NCBI GenBank assembly: GCA_905220665.1
Contig: CAJNAR010000160.1
Location: 310,001 to 374,000, forward strand
Source: Albugo candida
Lineage: Eukaryota; Oomycota; Peronosporomycetes; Albuginales; Albuginaceae
DNA: 64,000 bases
Reading direction: 5' to 3'
Shown: positions 45,831 to 57,536 of the stretch, in pieces
Position numbering within the stretch: the stretch's first letter is position 1
Layout of the letters: the number at the start of each line of letters is the position of its first letter
Translations under genes and position numbers: made by a program
The notes under the pieces: model-generated
The model's input: only the letters and a program-made list of their open reading frames with translations
Databases searched by the model: none
What the model was told of the DNA's origin: nothing

Positions 45831-45960
45831 GCACTACGTTGAGCGCCAGAGTCTCTACAAATCTCCGATCAGCATCTCTCATATGCTCATTTCGCTTCGG
45901 GACAGTTTAATAATTACAGGAAGAACTCGTGTGTAACACACGCTTCTTCCGTTACACTAT
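45830..45960 (+). promoter_or_regulatory. Remnant of promoter module
   Basis: TTGAGCGCCAGAGTCTCTAC, CATATGCTCAT and GAACTCGTG..CACGCTT resemble the distal part of the modules at 28440 and 33480. The proximal leader with TTTGATTCAC was not found before the pseudogene at 46747-46977. Confidence 0.35.
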
Positions 45961-46440
45961 AAAGCCGTAGCAGGCAGCATACGTAGATCATTTATCTTTT
46001 GAAGAAATAAACTCGAGAATTATAGACATTTGTCGAATATTTCGCTGATTTTATAAAATGTCAGTAGGATCTTTAGTTTCTTCCGATGAAAGCTAGCCGC
46101 TTGCAGAACCCCACAGTATAAGAAGTGCTTTCATCGGCCTTATCCAAGATGACCTCACCGAATTTCTATGACATCGTCACCTTGAAGCACATCTTTGAGA
46201 AATCTAGCTTCTACCCGCATCTGAACCATTCCGAAGCTCCACGTCGTGTCGACATGATAAAGAAACCCGCTTTACAGAAAAAGGTAGTAATATCTTTACA
46301 ATTTTGCTCATGCTATTTTGGGTAGAAGGATCACCTGGTAAAGGATCAGCGATAACCAGCTTATCAATAAGCAAATGGAAGAACAGTACACTTTCTGGTA
46401 CGACAAGCGGGGACGTACTCTACGGTAAACCCCCCTATGT

Positions 46441-46977
46441 TTGACGTCGAAATCTACTTCACAGCCCTGTATAAGGACGTCAAAAAATGCTTATCCGATA
46501 AACTGTAGGAAAAGAAGCTATGATGCTATGCAGTGTATTATTCTACCGTCTATAGGACAGTGGTATGGACACGGTCTAATTCACGATACTTCTTGGTACA
46601 CAATCCCCAGTGCTGTAAACAAACAGTGGCAAGTGGAGGATTTAATCCGGTCAATTTCCGTGTCAAATGCCACGCACAAACTGCAAGTGATGCAGATTTG
46701 CATACGAGCTGCATGATCATTACCTATATATATACAAGTCACGTTTTACAGCCAGGTAGTACATTTGTCCGATTCCGAAATCTTGAAAAATGTAGGAGAG
46801 GTCTATGGTGGCTACAGTGGAGAAGGCTCCATGGACGCAGCAGAATATGTGAATATGGTTTAGGAGCGTTTAGCATATATTAAGGCTGCTCACTTGCATA
46901 TGAACTCTCAGTCTTCCCGGCTGGACGGATCTAAGCGTTATCATCTTTTGCAGTAGTTTCTGCATTTGTCTTATGCC
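46441..46977 (+). pseudogene. Secreted-protein family pseudogene
   Basis: The recognisable part begins near 46747: HLSDSEILKNVGEVYGGYSG followed by EGSMDAAEYV. This parallels NLNMVDIAEVVADIFTGHPG followed by EGRPEAIQEYF of the 51423-51944 protein, including a shared GEG. A stop (TAG at about 46861) is followed in the same frame by RLAYIKAAHLH, similar to CLDYIKARLHK of 24835-25314. RYHLLQ then occurs where the family has the [IL]SR[FY] end. The N-terminal cysteine region is not recognisable upstream (46441-46745), so the start is uncertain. Confidence 0.5.
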
Positions 46978-48300
46978 ACTGCAATTGACAAGTTAAAAGA
47001 GTCCTTTCGAATATCAATCTTCCATTTATAAGCTTTTACAACAATACATTTTACTGAGACAAAAAATTTCACTTCGACTGAATGAACTAATTCGCGACGG
47101 AATACTCTAAAAGCACAGCTAATTGTTGTAGCGGACATACAGCTCATTTTATTTTTCGGGTCTATAGTACGCGATATTCACCCAATTTGGTGTTCATTTT
47201 GTTTTAACCCACTTGATTCACATAATGCGGCCATCATCTTGAGATTTTCCCACAACAAGGATACTATGACTCCTGCATCATCAGCGAGTTGCGGATACAG
47301 TGGTAACGAGCCTATCGACGAGTATGTGACTTGATATCTTATGGACTGGCATGTAATAGACCCCAAGCATTTTATAAAAAAGCATTTAGCAGGATTTACA
47401 CATCCAAGCAGGAGAAGATTAAACCGCTATTATATGGAGAGTACGCATCCATGCGTAGAGGTTCAAGTACTGTACGACCTTGAAGTTGGGCAACAAAAAA
47501 AATATGATATTGATATACAAAGTGGAAGTGAAGCTGTACAGCGCAAGACATGCGGTTTCTCATTGAATAATGGAGTGCTCCAAACATTGATTTGAGCCAC
47601 AATTTATTGTGCTTTCCATCCTAATAGATAAACTCTTCTGCAACTCAACCTCTTCAGAATTAGAGATCATGGACTCGAGTAGTACAACCCGTAAGTGAAT
47701 ACAGTACTTCGGCAATGGATACTTACTATAGCACACGTCGAGTGATACAATCTTCTGAGATTCATTCCAATAGATCCCTCCTGATCAATATTGACATATC
47801 TTAATAACGAATCAAACAAGCCCCTCTTGGTGGAGAAATAGTTAGGAGTCATGGCTACAGAGCTCGCTGCAAAAAGATCAGCATCTCAGGTGGTACCTCA
47901 CCAACGGCTTTGATGAATCAAATGTGCACTTTAGATAAGCTTGATACTTCTATGGAATATATGTGTATATCGAGGTAGGGCTTGATTATCGCTACTGCAG
48001 GTCTCACAGACGTCCCATTCTCATTTAACTTATTTTTTTCTCTTACGTTGAAATAAGAAAGCTTGCGCTCAAAGAGTTCGTTTTCAGAGCAATACACAAC
48101 AACTGTCCATTTGACATCGTTCTACATCCATACAGCTCAATTTTATTGAATTTGCACCTTACTAACAGGAGGGAACAAACTTACTCGCCTATATACTTTC
48201 AGAATCATACACATTTCATAAAAAAAGCCGATCATGTTGATACGAAGTCGTTACCATTTATTATTGGCAATGAGGGTTGGAAATGGTGGAGAGAATAATT
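46978..48300. other. No gene recognised
   Basis: The tract 48060-48220 resembles 43430-43640 (GCTCTCAGAG..TTTTCAGAGCAA words, ACTCGCCTATATA versus ACTTGCTTATATAATA). No coding frame can be supported. Confidence 0.35.
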
Positions 48301-48850
48301 ACTGTTGAAAGTACTCACATCTGGGTGCATCGAAATAACTGGTACAACCTTATCTTTATCATGATGGAATTATGATGTGCTATTGTACATATTGTATATT
48401 CTGTGCATATTTTCTGGTTCAGAAACTCCATGCAGCCGGCACGATGTACTTTCAATACAGGTGCAGCTACTGGGCGTTGTCAATTAGAGTGGAATGCAAA
48501 GAGGTCAAACCAAATTCCACGTGTAACATGTAGCAACAATAAGCACATCACAATAGAATTTTCCACTGTGAGATGGATGAGTTTAATCAAATGGGAAAAT
48601 CACAACCAACGAGTACCCTTCACCATGCGAGCTCTACATCGGACCTTGAGTGTGCTTTTATTCCAAGATTATGATTTAATATTTTTTTAAGAAGAAGAAT
48701 CATTGTGGGTTGGTCACTCCATGCTGTAAGATAGTGAACATGAGAGTCGGTCTACCAAAGACTTTCGCATATTTCTGTGGAAAGGATATCCTATCAATTT
48801 GCATGGGTCCTTCTATATAGCTCACGTATTCTCACTGTTTTTACACTTGT
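48300..48850 (+). pseudogene. Decayed M2 trace
   Basis: Words around 48410-48480 (TTCAGAAACTCCATGCAGCCGG) and the frame near 48740-48790 (LPKTFAYFCGKDILSI) repeat the M2 core and 3' part. Intervening frames are broken. Confidence 0.3.
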
Positions 48851-50899
48851 TTCATTGCTGACACACGTCTGGTAATAAATGAATCAGATTAATTTTCAGA
48901 ATGGCTCGGATTGTCTTCAAGTGTATGATTCTTTTTCTTTCCCTCAAATTTAGAGGAAAAATACAACTGGCTACCACTTACTTACCACATCGTCTCGTTT
49001 CTAGCTCCTCTTGATCGTTGCGAGTTTGAACAGTAAACCGGTGCCACAGAATCACTTCTCTTTATGATGGACACTCAATGAGGCGTAAGTGGAGAGGACA
49101 GATCGGAATCACATTGAGACAATCCTATTTGGACTAATGGGATCAAATTGATTGTGTATGGGCAACGTAAGAGTCTCAAGAGTAAAAGAAAGATCAAATT
49201 ATTAAACACTACCAAAATCAAGCTTTTGGGCAGAAATCTATGCAAATAGGATTCGGATTTATTGCTTTGACTTACCAACACACTAATCACTATCCTGATG
49301 AGTCTCATGAAGCTCTGTCAGGGATATCTACCTTCTGCCCTGCCGCTGCGGCTGATAATACACGAGCACAATATTAGTCAGGAGTGCAGATATCACCAAC
49401 GTGAAAAAGAATCGATCACTCTGAAAAAAGCGGATCATAACGACTCAAATTGGTGCATCTATTAAAATACCAAGAAAAAAAAGAGTAAGAACCTGATACT
49501 ATAAACACAGGTATATCGAGATAGAAGCTGCATCACACTCATAGAAAAAATGTGGCAATGAATCTTTTTGTTATTTTTTATGTAATCAGAGACAGACAAA
49601 GATCATTACTATGACATGAACACAAAGAGACAACTTAGAAGAAACATCAGAATCTAAAGCTCGTTCTATGCACTGTTCCTACAAACGTCGTAATCTGCAC
49701 CTACAAGAGCCTCTTTACCAAAAGCAATTATATTTTTTCCCATCAGATTTCATGTAACTACACACTTCTTTTAAAGTCTCTTCCGGTCCACAATCTTCTC
49801 GAATCTGGATTGTGTTGAGATTAGCGCGATTATGAGTATCTTGAAATTCCTCGAGCTGCCAAATTCGGGCTGAAAAAGTATGGATCTTACGCGTTTTAGA
49901 TTTCTACAGGTCCACATCATCTGAGTGAAATGTTGGTCAAATTGGTCGAATTTAGGTACCTTTATTCCCTTCAGCTGCTAAAGCATCATTGGAATCAAGT
50001 AAAGATGAATTGAAGCATGCTCGGTTGAAATACACGTCCCATTTCTTTGCGACCATGCCAAAGCAAGTATACCTCGGGACCATGGAAGTGCTGTCATCAA
50101 TCTACAGGCGTTCTGGTATATTATTTCATAGTTCCAGTAATTAGCCAGCTATTTTGATGTATTATATCCTCACGAACTGTAAAAAACGAATCTGTTCGGA
50201 AATACATGGACGAGTGGGCAGGTGTATCACTTCGCGGCTTGTTTGAATACATCTGGTGTAGCTTTGTGTCTCTAGATACTTCGATGGCTTAATGTGAAGC
50301 TGTGGCCAAAGTACAAAGTGAAAACAAATGCAATATGGAGGTTTCAATTCTTCACATAGCCACGACAGAGACATATGACCTTACCAGCCCCCATTGTCAT
50401 TCATGGCGTCCCAAATCAAATTCCAGTTACAATGGCAGGTGCACTGGCTTATTGCCTACTACTAAATTCTACTCTGTCATGCGCAATATTGTATAGTCGT
50501 GATGAGACCACTACTCTGACTACGCGCATTAATTGGAACGTAGCGCTTGCTATATCGATAAATGACAAACTGTATCGGAAAAAGCATAGCATACGTGCAG
50601 AAATCTTTTTGCAAGGCGGTCGAAGACGGATTATCTGATGGGGCGGTTTTCAACACTGGTTCTTGTCTTGAGAGCTTTCAAAGAATCTTCCAGGTTCAGT
50701 ACGGCAAAGCCAGAATTATTCGAATGTCCTTGACTCTGTTGTAGCATAAAATATAATAACAAAGTAGGCATTAGCACATCTGAAAAAAGGTTGATACAGG
50801 TCATTTATGTGAAGGTCGTGAACGTTTCAAACACACACACTTCGTTCGAAAGTCTGCCTACGCGTTGGTATCCGTGGAATCCAGTACCCTGAGCACCGG
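48851..50899. other. Spacer, no gene supported
   Basis: Contains a repeat of the 45140-45300 tract at 49970-50130 and a TCAGAATCTAAAGCTCG / ACGTCGTAAT region at 49640-49700 matching 32515-32560. Frames at 50162-50744 lack motifs. Confidence 0.35.
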
Positions 50900-51422
50900 C
50901 AAAGTTCCCCTTCCGCTTTTACTGTACGCGAGGCTTCATGAACGCTATTCGCGCACAAACCAATACATAAAGTACTCGATTCTTGTGCCTCCTATCGTTC
51001 CATCGATTGATTAACATATGATTGTCCAAACATCGGTAGCTTTTATAGCTGTTTGTACTCAAGTCGAACCAAATCTTCCCTAGTCAAATATCCGACATGA
51101 TGAAACATCTCTCAAGGTGATGAGAGTAGCATTTTATATCTTGTGTAGAATTTACGCCCGATAGTAACTCAGTAAGATGACGCAAATACAACGATTTCTC
51201 ACAAGGAAAGACCAACACGTGTTTCAGAGTAAGCACCTTTACAATACACGTCATATGACTATACAACCCCAGATGTGCGTAGGCCCAGTCAAAATGATGT
51301 AATGAATGACAGCTGGATGGAAAGAACGTGCGATCATACACCCTTGATCAGTTTTTTGAGCGCATAAGTCAAAGTCACAATTCCATTTGCTTTCGACCCC
51401 CCAGTAGCCAACAAAGCATCTC
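50900..51422 (+). promoter_or_regulatory. Promoter module and leader of 51423 gene
   Basis: It includes GCGAGGCTTCATGAACGC (distal module), TCCATCGATTG, GACAGCTGGATGG and the leader AAGTCACAATTCCATTTGC (from 51369). A CTTTCGACCCCCCAGTAGCC tract and CAACAAAGCATCTC follow up to the ATG. The TTTGATT word of the other leaders has changed to GTCAAAG, but spacing to the ATG is kept. Confidence 0.6.
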
Positions 51423-51944
51423 ATGGTCTTCATCAACTACACTGCCGTTCTCAGTCTAATTACTTTTGCATTTACAGAGGTTTCTATGCAATCCAGTCCA
51501 GATGCTGAAAGTGAGCAACCTGAAAATGCGTTCCAATTCACCGGATACGAATGTCCTTCGCAATTCTCTGTGGATAAAGACTTCCGCGACAATTGCATGG
51601 GTACAATCAAAGGCGAAAATTGCAATAAGTTAACTAATGAGATGCTTCAGAAAATCCTCACAACTTTTTTTCAACCTTCTGATCGAGTAGAGACCACCAT
51701 CAACTATGTTGCGAACTTGAATATGGTAGACATCGCTGAAGTAGTAGCAGATATCTTTACCGGTCACCCCGGGGAAGGCCGTCCGGAAGCGATACAAGAA
51801 TACTTTACTGGGACTTATAACGCAATGGTCAAGTCTGTGCCGGAGAAACCAGTGGATCTTCTACTGTTTGGAGAGAACAATCCGAGGCATCCCAAATACC
51901 TATTCCGAATTTCCCGGTTTCTCATGAACCTTTGCATAAAGTGA
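51423..51944 (+). CDS. Small secreted cysteine-patterned protein (effector-like)
   Basis: This is an intact intronless ORF of 173 codons. The signal peptide spans about residues 1-21 (YTAVLSLITFAFTEVS). An acidic linker (residues 24-37) precedes YECP with Cys44, Cys58 and Cys67, and FF at 82-83, exactly superposable on the 7212-7745 protein. The middle helix reads NMVDIAEVVADIFTG, and the C-terminus YLFRISRFLMNLC has Cys171. There is no membrane segment after the signal and no RXLR. The start is supported by signal peptide and leader spacing. Neighbours are a decayed family copy upstream (46747) and unit blocks plus an M2 remnant downstream. Function is unknown; it is presumably delivered outside the cell. 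Confidence 0.82.
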   Translation: MVFINYTAVLSLITFAFTEVSMQSSPDAESEQPENAFQFTGYECPSQFSVDKDFRDNCMGTIKGENCNKLTNEMLQKILTTFFQPSDRVETTINYVANLNMVDIAEVVADIFTGHPGEGRPEAIQEYFTGTYNAMVKSVPEKPVDLLLFGENNPRHPKYLFRISRFLMNLCIK

Positions 51945-53240
51945 CTGATCTGTAATGGCTCCTCTAGAGAGATAGGGCATCTGATAAGCTTTTTCAATAT
52001 TAAATTTTCTCTTCTTTTCACGAAGTGGTCTCATTTCTCCTTCGTAACACAACTTTACTTCCAAACTCAGTTTTCTAGCAAACTGATAGTTGAAGCCAAA
52101 AAAACTCAACAGGGAATTGTTTCGCATCAGTGTTCTATTTCCTATTGATATAGTAAAGCGTTTTGGCCAGGACTGTGATCAATGCTCAAATCCCAGCGAT
52201 AAAATGGATTTAGCGCGCTATCGTTAATGCTCTAAATTAGATGAAGATGTCTACCGGAAAACATGACTGTAGCATTAGGGTGGGCAACTCGCAAAAAGAA
52301 ATTAATTCATGACCATAGTTTTCTCAGGACACAGCACATCATTAAGAGAACTGAACGCAGTTAAAGAGATAAACGCTAGTTGGCATTGTGCACATGATAG
52401 GATCCCGCATATGCAGCTTCGGGTTGGTCTTGAAGTGGTATAGTTGGCATTATGGTGCCTCTTATAAGCGGTCTTGGTTCAATGAGATAGAGTCAAGTAT
52501 ATTGGAAACAAGCTAGTTCATTTTATACAATTCAAATTCTTGTCAATGATAGTGGCTGGGAAGGTCAAAATCCGTACGTGTCGATATTGATGCTAGGAAG
52601 CGTTGGATCTCGAACCTTTTTTTTGGCAAATATTGTGCTTATATAGACGCCGAAGACGATTTCCAGTATTAATCGAAGTCTGTATAATTACAAAGCAGCT
52701 GCATCTTGCCTTCATAGCAGATATCCCAATGATGACTGAACATACCTTTCAATTCAATCAAAATTGCAAGAATGTCGTAGTCACTTTCAATATCAAGATG
52801 CATCGTCCAGAGTGTTAATCGATAGCCATACATTTTTTGACAGGTCATATAGTAACATGAAGTATTGTTGTGAATTATAAAGCAGGTCGAGTGTATTAAT
52901 AGCAAGCAAGAATTTGAGAATCACCTAAACTTCTGCCCATGAAAGCATAGTCGGCTACGCATGAAATATACGCAGATATCTGTGTCATAAAAAGTTGATT
53001 CATGTGGTACCGCTAGATTAGTGTTCACATGCTCCAAATTAAAATGAAATATCTCAACGGTACGTTCAGACTCTATTACCACGTGGTGTCCAAGCATAGC
53101 TAGCTCGTCTTGAATTGGTAAAGATATATTTAGGACAGTGGATGAAATATTAGAACGGAATCTACAGATGACAAAGATATATGGCGGAGTGATTTCTCGT
53201 TTACGAAAGCGGAACCGATCGTAATCGAGACATTTACCGT
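51945..53240. other. 3' flank, no gene recognised
   Basis: No convincing ORF. The tract is unit-like and positioned as in the other copies between gene and distal blocks. I noticed no mobile element. Confidence 0.35.
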
Positions 53241-53560
53241 TTCAAGAAGAAAGAGACCTTCACCGCAACACTTCGAAAATTGTCTCGCAAGTTGCATCAT
53301 TCAATCACGTGAAGAATTTATAGCTGTATCGTATGGGGATTATTCAATTCTGGCTTAGAGACTTGCTTCAAGCTTGGAGTTGACCTGACAAACGATCTTA
53401 GAAGTGGTTGCGACCAGATTTTTACAGCCAAATGCTTGTATCTTTACCGCGAAATGGCATTGCGTCGTGGGACACACATACTTTCATTGTCGAAGCGTTT
53501 TACTACGCTGCTAGTGATGGAATCCAACAAGGGATCAATATGTGTCCTATTTAAGGATAT
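53240..53560 (+). repeat. Diverged unit block (partner 30470-30660)
   Basis: TTGTCTCGCAAGTTGCATCA and TTTTACTACGCTGCTAGTGATGG match 30485-30510 and 30650-30670 in order. The equivalent words at 36290 (CGCTGATCGTGTTGGAAGG) and 26310 (GCGCTGCTCGTGGTGAAG) belong to the same block. Confidence 0.45.
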
Positions 53561-54179
53561 CTATACCAGAATCGTCTTTTTACAGGCTTGACAAAAAAGA
53601 ACGATCTTTCACGATTGAAACTTTAATATAAATACATTTGTATACTCTATTGGCTTGGTTGCTACCCGAGTACTACTTGTTGCCGAGCAGTAATTTTGAA
53701 TGTTTTCACAAAAGAAGCATTCCTTCTACTTGGCATAAAATTCAAAAGCTTTCTAAAAACGAGAAAGTCGCACGAGAAAGTAATTGCCAGTGTAAAGCGT
53801 TAATGATGAACTGAATGAAGCATAATACTACACGGCTTTGCATGGCACGCAATAGTAGCAAGCATTCGTACGAACTGATCAGACTACATCCCGGTTACTT
53901 GCAAACGCACGAAGAAGATACTCGTACTTTTTCGCATATTGTTTATAGACAGCAGGATGTGTCAATTCTCAAGCGCTTAAGCTCAACTTCAACCAAGGTT
54001 CTTTGAGCTTCTTATTCACAGTAGCCGTAGCTTCACCCATGTTACACCTTTCTTGCTTCCGTAGTCGGTTTTATACTATGCAAATGCAGACTTTGCGATA
54101 GAATATCATGAAGTTTTATAATCACACATATTCGCTGGATTCGCTCAGCCATCGCAGCTTGTCTACTTATTTGAATAAA

Positions 54180-54720
54180 AGTAGGCGCTGATGTGCTGAC
54201 GTCATGAGCATTACTAATGGCAATCGTTGAGACGCAATCCTTAAGAAAAGACTCATACATTGGTGTATCCGAATAACGCTGCACCTGCATCGGCAAGGCT
54301 TCTTTAATGATGTGATCATTTATCAATTGACAGTATAAACTTACGATCGCTATGAGTGAGATGTGAAAATCCACATATATTTCATCTTTGAAACTGGAAC
54401 AGAACGGTGGCACGTATATACAGACTCACAAATTAGATACTTGCGTGCTTATTCTTTAACAACCATTTGTTAGTCAGAAGTTCCATATCAACCGGTACAA
54501 AATAGTACTTTTAAAGTGATCGAGCTGCTTGTGTTAGTCACAGAAGATTTCCGTGCGGTATTTTTGACATCTGAAGCTTTCTTACGGTTTTTTCATAAAG
54601 AAAAAGCAGAAGGTTCTGATAATGAATGGATTACATGAACGTACCCCCAAGGAACTTCAGATTTTGAATCTCGTTAGGTATGTTATTGTCACAAACTCGT
54701 GATTTCAACTGTAGCGGAGC
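54180..54720 (+). pseudogene. Decayed M2 module copy
   Basis: It starts with GGCGCTGATGTGCTGACGTCATGAGCA-type sequence (octamer at 54197-54204). It then repeats the M2 core near 54460-54540 (ACCATTTGTTAGTCAGAAG, CCATATCAACCGGTAC) and the later segment 54590-54720. There is no surviving frame. It borders copy B of the large duplication. Confidence 0.4.
54197..54204. promoter_or_regulatory. CRE/ATF-type palindrome TGACGTCA
   Basis: A perfect octamer at the conserved place in front of the M2 remnant. Confidence 0.35.
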
Positions 54721-54945
54721 TACTATAGCTCCTTGCCAGAGGAAGGCTATCTGATCGACGAGCACTTTAGTTCTTTGAAAGAACTCGACTCAGCGAGTCA
54801 ACAAGTTTGAAAGCTTAAGGTTCTTGTTGAAGAGATCTAACGATTCAGGGAATCGACAACACACCACAAAGTGCACAAGATCTGAGACGCCTAAAGCAGG
54901 CACGTGACTCTAACTGATCGAAAGGGGAACTACTTTATTTATTTT

Positions 54946-55676
54946 TAGGGAGCGCCTGTATTCACACACCGCTTTGGCTATTCTCATCCCCCCCCCCCGA
55001 TTCAGGAGCCAATAGGATCATACCGTAATCAATTCTACCAATCACGTAATTATTATAATATAAGGGAGCGCATATAATCACATACCCCTTTGATTATTAT
55101 CACACAACCCCTAACTTAAATGAGAACAATTAAATCTGGCTGCGATACAAGTTAGCAATCAAACCTCACAAACTGGTGTGCTTGGTTACGTCACTCATTC
55201 TGATTTTACATTCATTTTTCTAGATACCTATCACGCATTGTTTCAGAAATTATATGCTGCTAACTATCAAAGCTACATCTCAATTATCTCGTTTCCATCA
55301 AGATCCATTTCTTCATTTCTACTTTCCATTTTTGTACTAATCATATTTTGCGTTGCAATTAGTACAGCTGTACAATCGGATTGTTGATTACGTATTGATA
55401 GGCTAATTTCTAGACGCTGTGACCACGTCCTTCTAAGCTTTCAGTATCACATATGTTAGGAGCGAAACATAAGTGAAGTGAGAAATACTCAAAATTAAGG
55501 GTGTGTTGCGGTACCGTTTCTTAATTTAATATTAATTAAGGGTTTTTAGGAGGTGTGGCGATTTCGGTTCCCATTTAACTTTGGGAATTAAGGGGGTGTA
55601 ACGATACCAGTGTTCTCATTCAAGTTAGGGAATGTGCGAATAGCCAAAGGGGTGTGTGTGATTATAGACGCTTCCT
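54946..55676. mobile_element. Foldback element (copy B) plus an isolated arm
   Basis: The element proper has a left arm at 55064-55128 (GGGAGCGCATATAATCAC) and a right arm at 55611-55676 (ending GATTATAGACGCTTCC). A further arm in left orientation lies at 54946-54990 (GGGAGCGCCTGTATTCAC, GGCTATTCTCA). It is followed directly by a run of C at about 54988-54998 and the start of homology with copy A. This suggests that the duplication breakpoint involves a second element of the same type. Confidence 0.5.
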
Positions 55677-55719
55677 ATTTTTATGGAAGAGTACCTTATG
55701 CTAAACGTACCTAACTCAA

Positions 55720-55990
55720 GTACTAACGTCCCGTTGTCAAGGATTTCACTACACTGTTTATCTGGTTCTTCAACTACCTTCCTTATCCTATCATGAACCC
55801 CTGACCGTGTGAACATCACTTAGGTCTGACTTGAAACCTAGGGAGGCAGATATTTTTCAAACCTTTTTTAGCCTGGGTGGGCTCACACTGCTACCCACAC
55901 TGCCGAGGATCGAACCAACGACCTCCAGTAGGGGTTCCGCATAATGCTCAACATACTGACCTGGGGCCGACTCGGGTACTGATGTCCAGT
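55720..55990 (-). mobile_element. tRNA-derived SINE (copy B)
   Basis: The SINE (about 55735-55975) is at the same insertion site as the one at 16935-17168. Its flanking duplication has decayed (GTACTAACGTCCCGT and GTACTGATGTCCAGT). Box B GGTTCGATCC is intact (about 55908-55917 read on the minus strand). It was inherited through the duplication rather than inserted separately. Confidence 0.82.
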
Positions 55991-56187
55991 GGCTGACACG
56001 CGTCAGCTTCATAAATTGATATCTGCTTCATAACCCATAGCGTACATAATATGGAACGCACTGACATACAGGTTATTGCACGACGTGTAACCCGTTCCAC
56101 TCTCCCCCACCATACTGACGTTATCACAAAACGTCAATCATATCACTTTTTTCGAAGAGGGCGTGGTGCGTACGCCTAACCTCACGC

Positions 56188-57536
56188 TTGTCCAAAGCAT
56201 CAAACACCATGACATCGCCATTCGATGAGCTTAAGGCTATTTCCTCTTACCGCGAGCCCGATGAGGAGGTGGACATGGGTAGCAGCGTTACCAGTGTCCA
56301 TGAGGAAGAAGGGGAAGTCCCCGAAACACCCAAGCCGGAACCAAAGCCTCGTCCCGCACCAAATCCATTCGTCGAACATAGCGATGTCAGCGCGCCATCA
56401 GCGCTCATTACCAGCCCGTTACCAACCCGCTCGATGAGCAACAGATGTGCGACATTGTGACAGATGAAAGTACTCGCACAAGATCAAGGACACTGCCATC
56501 TTTGCAGGCCAGACAAGGATATAGTCCGCCACCTAGCATTGATGAAAGACTTAGACAAGTCACAGGCCAATCACTGGAAGGTTGGATCCTAAAACCCGAG
56601 GCAACGACGCCTCACGAAGTGACGGCACGTCAAGCTCTACGTGAGCGATATCTGACGCCTCATATCATATTCATGGATCAATACCTGTCAAGATTAAAGG
56701 ATCAAGAACGGGGTGCATCTGTGGCCTCATTGAGGACCGTTCCTATCGTCCTTTACCTAGGAAAGTCGATAACGAAGAAGCCTTTGAGAACTGGGTGCAG
56801 CGCGTTTCCGATTGCACAGTATTGACGCTTTTCGATCAAGTGGGGATGTAGCCGATGTAAGTTACGAACACAAACTGCGCTATGACTTTGCGAAGTTGAA
56901 GGCCAAAGGCTGATTGCGTTTCTTGTATCGACACTCGCACGTTATGATACCCGACGCTTCATTGCACACCAGTGCTTCGGCTGTGGCAGCCACGGGATCC
57001 AGTCATGATATGACAGTGAGCCCTCCAACCCTCCCAAACCCGCACCAACTAGTGCGAAGCGTGACGTGTTACAGCTGGGTCCTGCTCACGGCATTAAAAA
57101 AAGTCCACGGGATAGGGGCAATCATGCCGCAATGGGGTTCCAAATTCCCACGAGTTCTCTGACTCAGAGTACCCCCGCCATTTCACCAAGTACTGATTCT
57201 GGCCATTACGACGAAGTCGCTTAGAAATTCTCTCCACATGGAACTGGCGTTTCCCTTGCTTATCGAGCAGAACAGGCGGAGGTCAACACATCGGGACGAT
57301 CCCATGATCATCTCTACTAGACCATTGAAATGTTAATGCACGAGGTGCAACTCTTTCGCGAACGTGGGTTACGCCTGGAATCGGTTGAGAACCGGGTAAG
57401 AGCTCTGGAGCAGGGTCAACCTCAATTGGAGGGGCAGCTGGATATCCTGTTGCGGATAGAGCAATACGTGGCACTGCAACCTCCGTTGGCGCCAGCGCCT
57501 CCAGATTCACATGAGAAGGATCCCGATAAGGCTTAA
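56188..57536 (+). pseudogene. Gag-like ORF, convergent with pol (copy B)
   Basis: The frame is open from 56188/56209 through FDELKAISSYREPDEEV and PRPAPNPFVEHSD. Here copy B is intact where copy A is shifted. A 10-bp duplication near 56420 then shifts it. It resumes at 56445-56825 (STRTRSRTLPSLQARQ, MDQYLSRLKDQERG) and ends with the coiled coil 57330-57536 (ELMHEVQ-like start, RVRALEQGQPQLEGQLDILL, PDSHEKDPDKA). In the coiled-coil stretch the plus-strand protein differs from copy A at about 9 of 68 residues. The antisense pol linker differs at about 17 of 64. Confidence 0.55.

Noticed and set aside
54988..54998. Run of C as a possible assembly gap or G-quadruplex
   Set aside because: A single homopolymer cannot form a G-quadruplex alone; noted only as a breakpoint neighbour.
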